Shown: positions 5,898-7,192 of the stretch, piece by piece | Layout of the letters: the number at the start of each line of letters is the position of its first letter | How positions within the stretch are numbered: position 1 is the first letter of the stretch | Assembly (NCBI GenBank): GCA_900767005.1 | Contig: CAAFXL010000220.1 | Location: 1-7,192 of the forward strand | Reading direction: 5' to 3' | From: an uncultured Ruminobacter sp. | GTDB taxonomy: Bacteria; Pseudomonadota; Gammaproteobacteria; Enterobacterales; Succinivibrionaceae | DNA: 7,192 nucleotides | Notes under the pieces: generated by a model | Databases searched by the model: none | What the model was told of the DNA's origin: nothing | Seen by the model: only the letters and a program-made list of their open reading frames with translations | Position numbers and translations under genes: made by a program

Positions 5898-6902
5898 TTA
5901 AATTAAAGAAGTTGTTTCTTCAAAACCAAATCTAATATTGATGCACTGCATAGCATGTGCAGCTGCACCCTTTTGTAAGTTATCAATAGCTGAACATATT
6001 ACCAAAGTATTGTCTTCTCTTTGATAATGAATGTCACAATAAGGAGTAAATTCTACATCTTTTACTGCAGGCCAATGATTTACAAGTCTTACAATCTTCT
6101 GATTGTCATACTTTGAATGATATGCCTTATCAATCATTTCATCAGTTACGTTGTCAGCAAGTTCCACATAAATAGTAGCTAAAATACCACGCTTAAAATT
6201 ACCTAAATGTGGTTGGAATAATACTTTCTGACCTAAATGATGACTTATTTCTGGGCGATGACGATGCTTAAATACTCCATAAGCATTTAAACTTACTTCG
6301 CAGAAACTACTTGATAATTTTGCTTTTCTACCAGCCCCAGTAACACCAGATACGGCATTAATAATTGGCATTGAATCTTTCTTAATTAAACCATTTACTG
6401 CAAGTGGCTTTAATGCTGATAGTGAAGCTGTAGGATAGCAACCAGCAACAGCAATTAAGTTAGTCTTCTTAATTTCTTCCTTATTCCATTCAGCAAGACC
6501 ATAAACTGCCTGCTGTAAGTAACTTAAATTTTCATGTTCAAAGCCATAAAATTCTGGATAAAAAGCTGCATCATTAACGCGGTATGCTCCAGATAAATCA
6601 AAAACTACGCAACCTGCGTCAATTAAAGTTGGAGCAAGTTTCATACTTACAACGTGCTCTGTTGCTAAGCATACGATATCATTTTTCTTAACTTCTTCTA
6701 AAGCTTCATTGGTTAATGGAGTTAAAGTCTTATCAACCATTCCTCGTAGTCTTGGATATAGCTCAGATAAAAGCTTGTTACCATCAGCACTATTTTCTGA
6801 TACATAAATACCATTTAAATTTAACTCTGGATGCTTTGCAACTAGTAAAGATAAATCAGCTCCAGCATATCCACTTGCACCAATAATTGCTACGTTTAGC
6901 AT
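5898..6902 (-). CDS. argC: N-acetyl-gamma-glutamyl-phosphate reductase
   Basis: ArgC reduces N-acetylglutamyl phosphate with NADPH to N-acetylglutamate semialdehyde, releasing phosphate, the third step of the pathway. Its 334 residues equal the E. coli length and align throughout. The dinucleotide-binding loop IGASGYAGADL occupies 7-17. FDLSGAYRVND (101-111) follows. The catalytic Cys155 lies in AVAGCYPTA (151-159), with SGVTGAGRKA (185-194) behind it. HRHRPEI (213-219) carries the family's active-site histidine region. The C-terminus KGAAAHAMQCINIRFGF closes the NADP domain. The ATG at 6902 has the SD AGGAT at 6911-6915, and the start MLNVAIIGASGYAG is the family start. It is the first gene of the cluster, behind about 290 bases of AT-rich DNA that probably hold its promoter and operator. 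Confidence 0.98.
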   Translation of the reverse strand: MLNVAIIGASGYAGADLSLLVAKHPELNLNGIYVSENSADGNKLLSELYPRLRGMVDKTLTPLTNEALEEVKKNDIVCLATEHVVSMKLAPTLIDAGCVVFDLSGAYRVNDAAFYPEFYGFEHENLSYLQQAVYGLAEWNKEEIKKTNLIAVAGCYPTASLSALKPLAVNGLIKKDSMPIINAVSGVTGAGRKAKLSSSFCEVSLNAYGVFKHRHRPEISHHLGQKVLFQPHLGNFKRGILATIYVELADNVTDEMIDKAYHSKYDNQKIVRLVNHWPAVKDVEFTPYCDIHYQREDNTLVICSAIDNLQKGAAAHAMQCINIRFGFEETTSLI

Positions 6903-6957
6903 ACTTATTAATCCTAATTAATTAAGACTACTTAAATGTAACCTTAGAAAAATTGTT

Positions 6958-6976
6958 AAAAAGTTCTTAAAAGAAC
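6958..6976 (-). promoter_or_regulatory. Small hairpin with T-run in argC leader
   Basis: The inverted repeat GTTCTT-AA-AAGAAC (6963-6976) is followed in the minus direction by five T residues (6958-6962), about 55 bases before the argC ATG. The stem is short and AT-rich, so it would be at best a weak terminator or an operator half-site pair. No leader peptide with arginine codons precedes it, so classical attenuation is not supported. Confidence 0.3.
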
Positions 6977-7034
6977 CAATCCTTTTTTAATTTATATTTT
7001 TATAAAGCTTAGACTTACTAATCCATTTATTAAG

Positions 7035-7088
7035 TTAAACTCTGTTTGCCTTAAACTAATAAAGTTTAGTAATAAATGCGTAGTTTAA
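7035..7088. repeat. Cluster of TTAAACT / AGTTTAA heptamers
   Basis: Four related heptamers occur in 54 bases: TTAAACT at 7035-7041 and 7051-7057, then the inverse AGTTTAG at 7063-7069 and AGTTTAA at 7082-7088. The inner pair forms an inverted repeat TAAACT-AATAA-AGTTTA (7052-7068). The heptamer is AT-rich, as is the whole region, so chance is possible. The two-direct, two-inverse arrangement upstream of argC suggests a binding site for a dimeric regulator. It does not resemble the E. coli ArgR box (TGAAT-4-ATTCA). Confidence 0.4.
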
Positions 7089-7113
7089 AAAATAATAGTA
7101 AAAAAAACAAACA

Positions 7114-7119
7114 ATTATA
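7114..7119 (-). promoter_or_regulatory. Weak candidate argC promoter -10
   Basis: A perfect minus-strand TATAAT lies about 205 bases before the argC ATG. The -35 position holds only ACAAAA or TACAAA, a poor match. An overlapping stretch (7116-7129) matches seven of ten fixed positions of the E. coli ArgR half-sites, TGATT and ATATA around an A/T centre. Both signals are easily produced by chance in this composition. Confidence 0.25.
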
Positions 7120-7192
7120 TAAATAATCACTAAAATTTTTGTATAAATTGTTTTTAAATGAAAATTTTACTTATTTTATAAACCTGATTTTA

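Larger units (their letters stand above)
6903..7192. other. AT-rich argC upstream region, no gene seen
   Basis: This 290-base stretch has no credible open reading frame on either strand. Several relatives with this gene order have argE starting divergently here, but no argE start is visible before the contig ends at 7192. I see the argC SD, a small hairpin at 6963-6976, a cluster of heptamers at 7035-7088 and a weak promoter candidate at 7114-7119, each listed separately. Confidence 0.7.

Noticed and set aside
6957..6983. Short leader peptide upstream of argC from a TTG with one arginine codon
   Set aside because: The purine-rich SD would be only one or two bases from the TTG, and a single arginine codon does not support attenuation.
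7116..7129. ArgR box overlapping the candidate argC -10
   Set aside because: Seven of ten fixed positions in sequence this AT-rich is within chance, and no second box at the usual three-base spacing is visible.

Overview
The window looks like the end of a contig from an AT-rich gammaproteobacterium. The ribosomal proteins are very close to the Escherichia coli proteins as I remember them. The arginine genes are in the order argC-argB-argF-argG-argH, the order I associate with Vibrio, Shewanella and Moritella relatives rather than with enterics. The low GC content, the short ArgG form and the host-like character would suit a gut or rumen member of the Aeromonadales such as Succinivibrionaceae. 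That placement is inference and is weakly held. All genes lie on the minus strand and every complete gene ends in TAA.

Reading in the direction of transcription (high to low coordinates): about 290 bases of very AT-rich, apparently non-coding DNA (6903-7192) lead into argC (5898-6902), argB (5104-5883), argF (4175-5086) and argG (2948-4165). These four are packed 9-17 bases apart, each with its own Shine-Dalgarno (SD) site. An intrinsic terminator (2897-2927) follows argG. A second promoter (-10 at 2868-2873) then serves argH (1456-2838). A second, very clean terminator (1392-1420) closes the arginine block. Eleven bases beyond its T-tract begins the -35 element of the S10 operon promoter (1354-1381). 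A leader of about 160 bases with five predicted hairpins (1175-1347) precedes rpsJ (876-1187), rplC (223-861) and the first 63 codons of rplD (20-210). Bases 1-19 are sequencing adapter, so rplD is cut by the assembly and not by biology.

Functionally, ArgB and ArgC carry N-acetylglutamate to the semialdehyde. ArgF turns ornithine and carbamoyl phosphate into citrulline. ArgG and ArgH convert citrulline to arginine. The steps between (argD, argE or argJ), the first step (argA) and the regulator argR are not in the window. The ribosomal side is the start of the S10 operon, whose third gene product, L4, is in E. coli the repressor acting on the leader RNA. I found no mobile element, CRISPR array, tRNA or unknown protein system. 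The unusual points are regulatory and structural: the promoter and terminator splitting argG from argH, the compact hairpin leader, a changed active-site motif in ArgF, a heptamer cluster upstream of argC, and the arginine-S10 adjacency.
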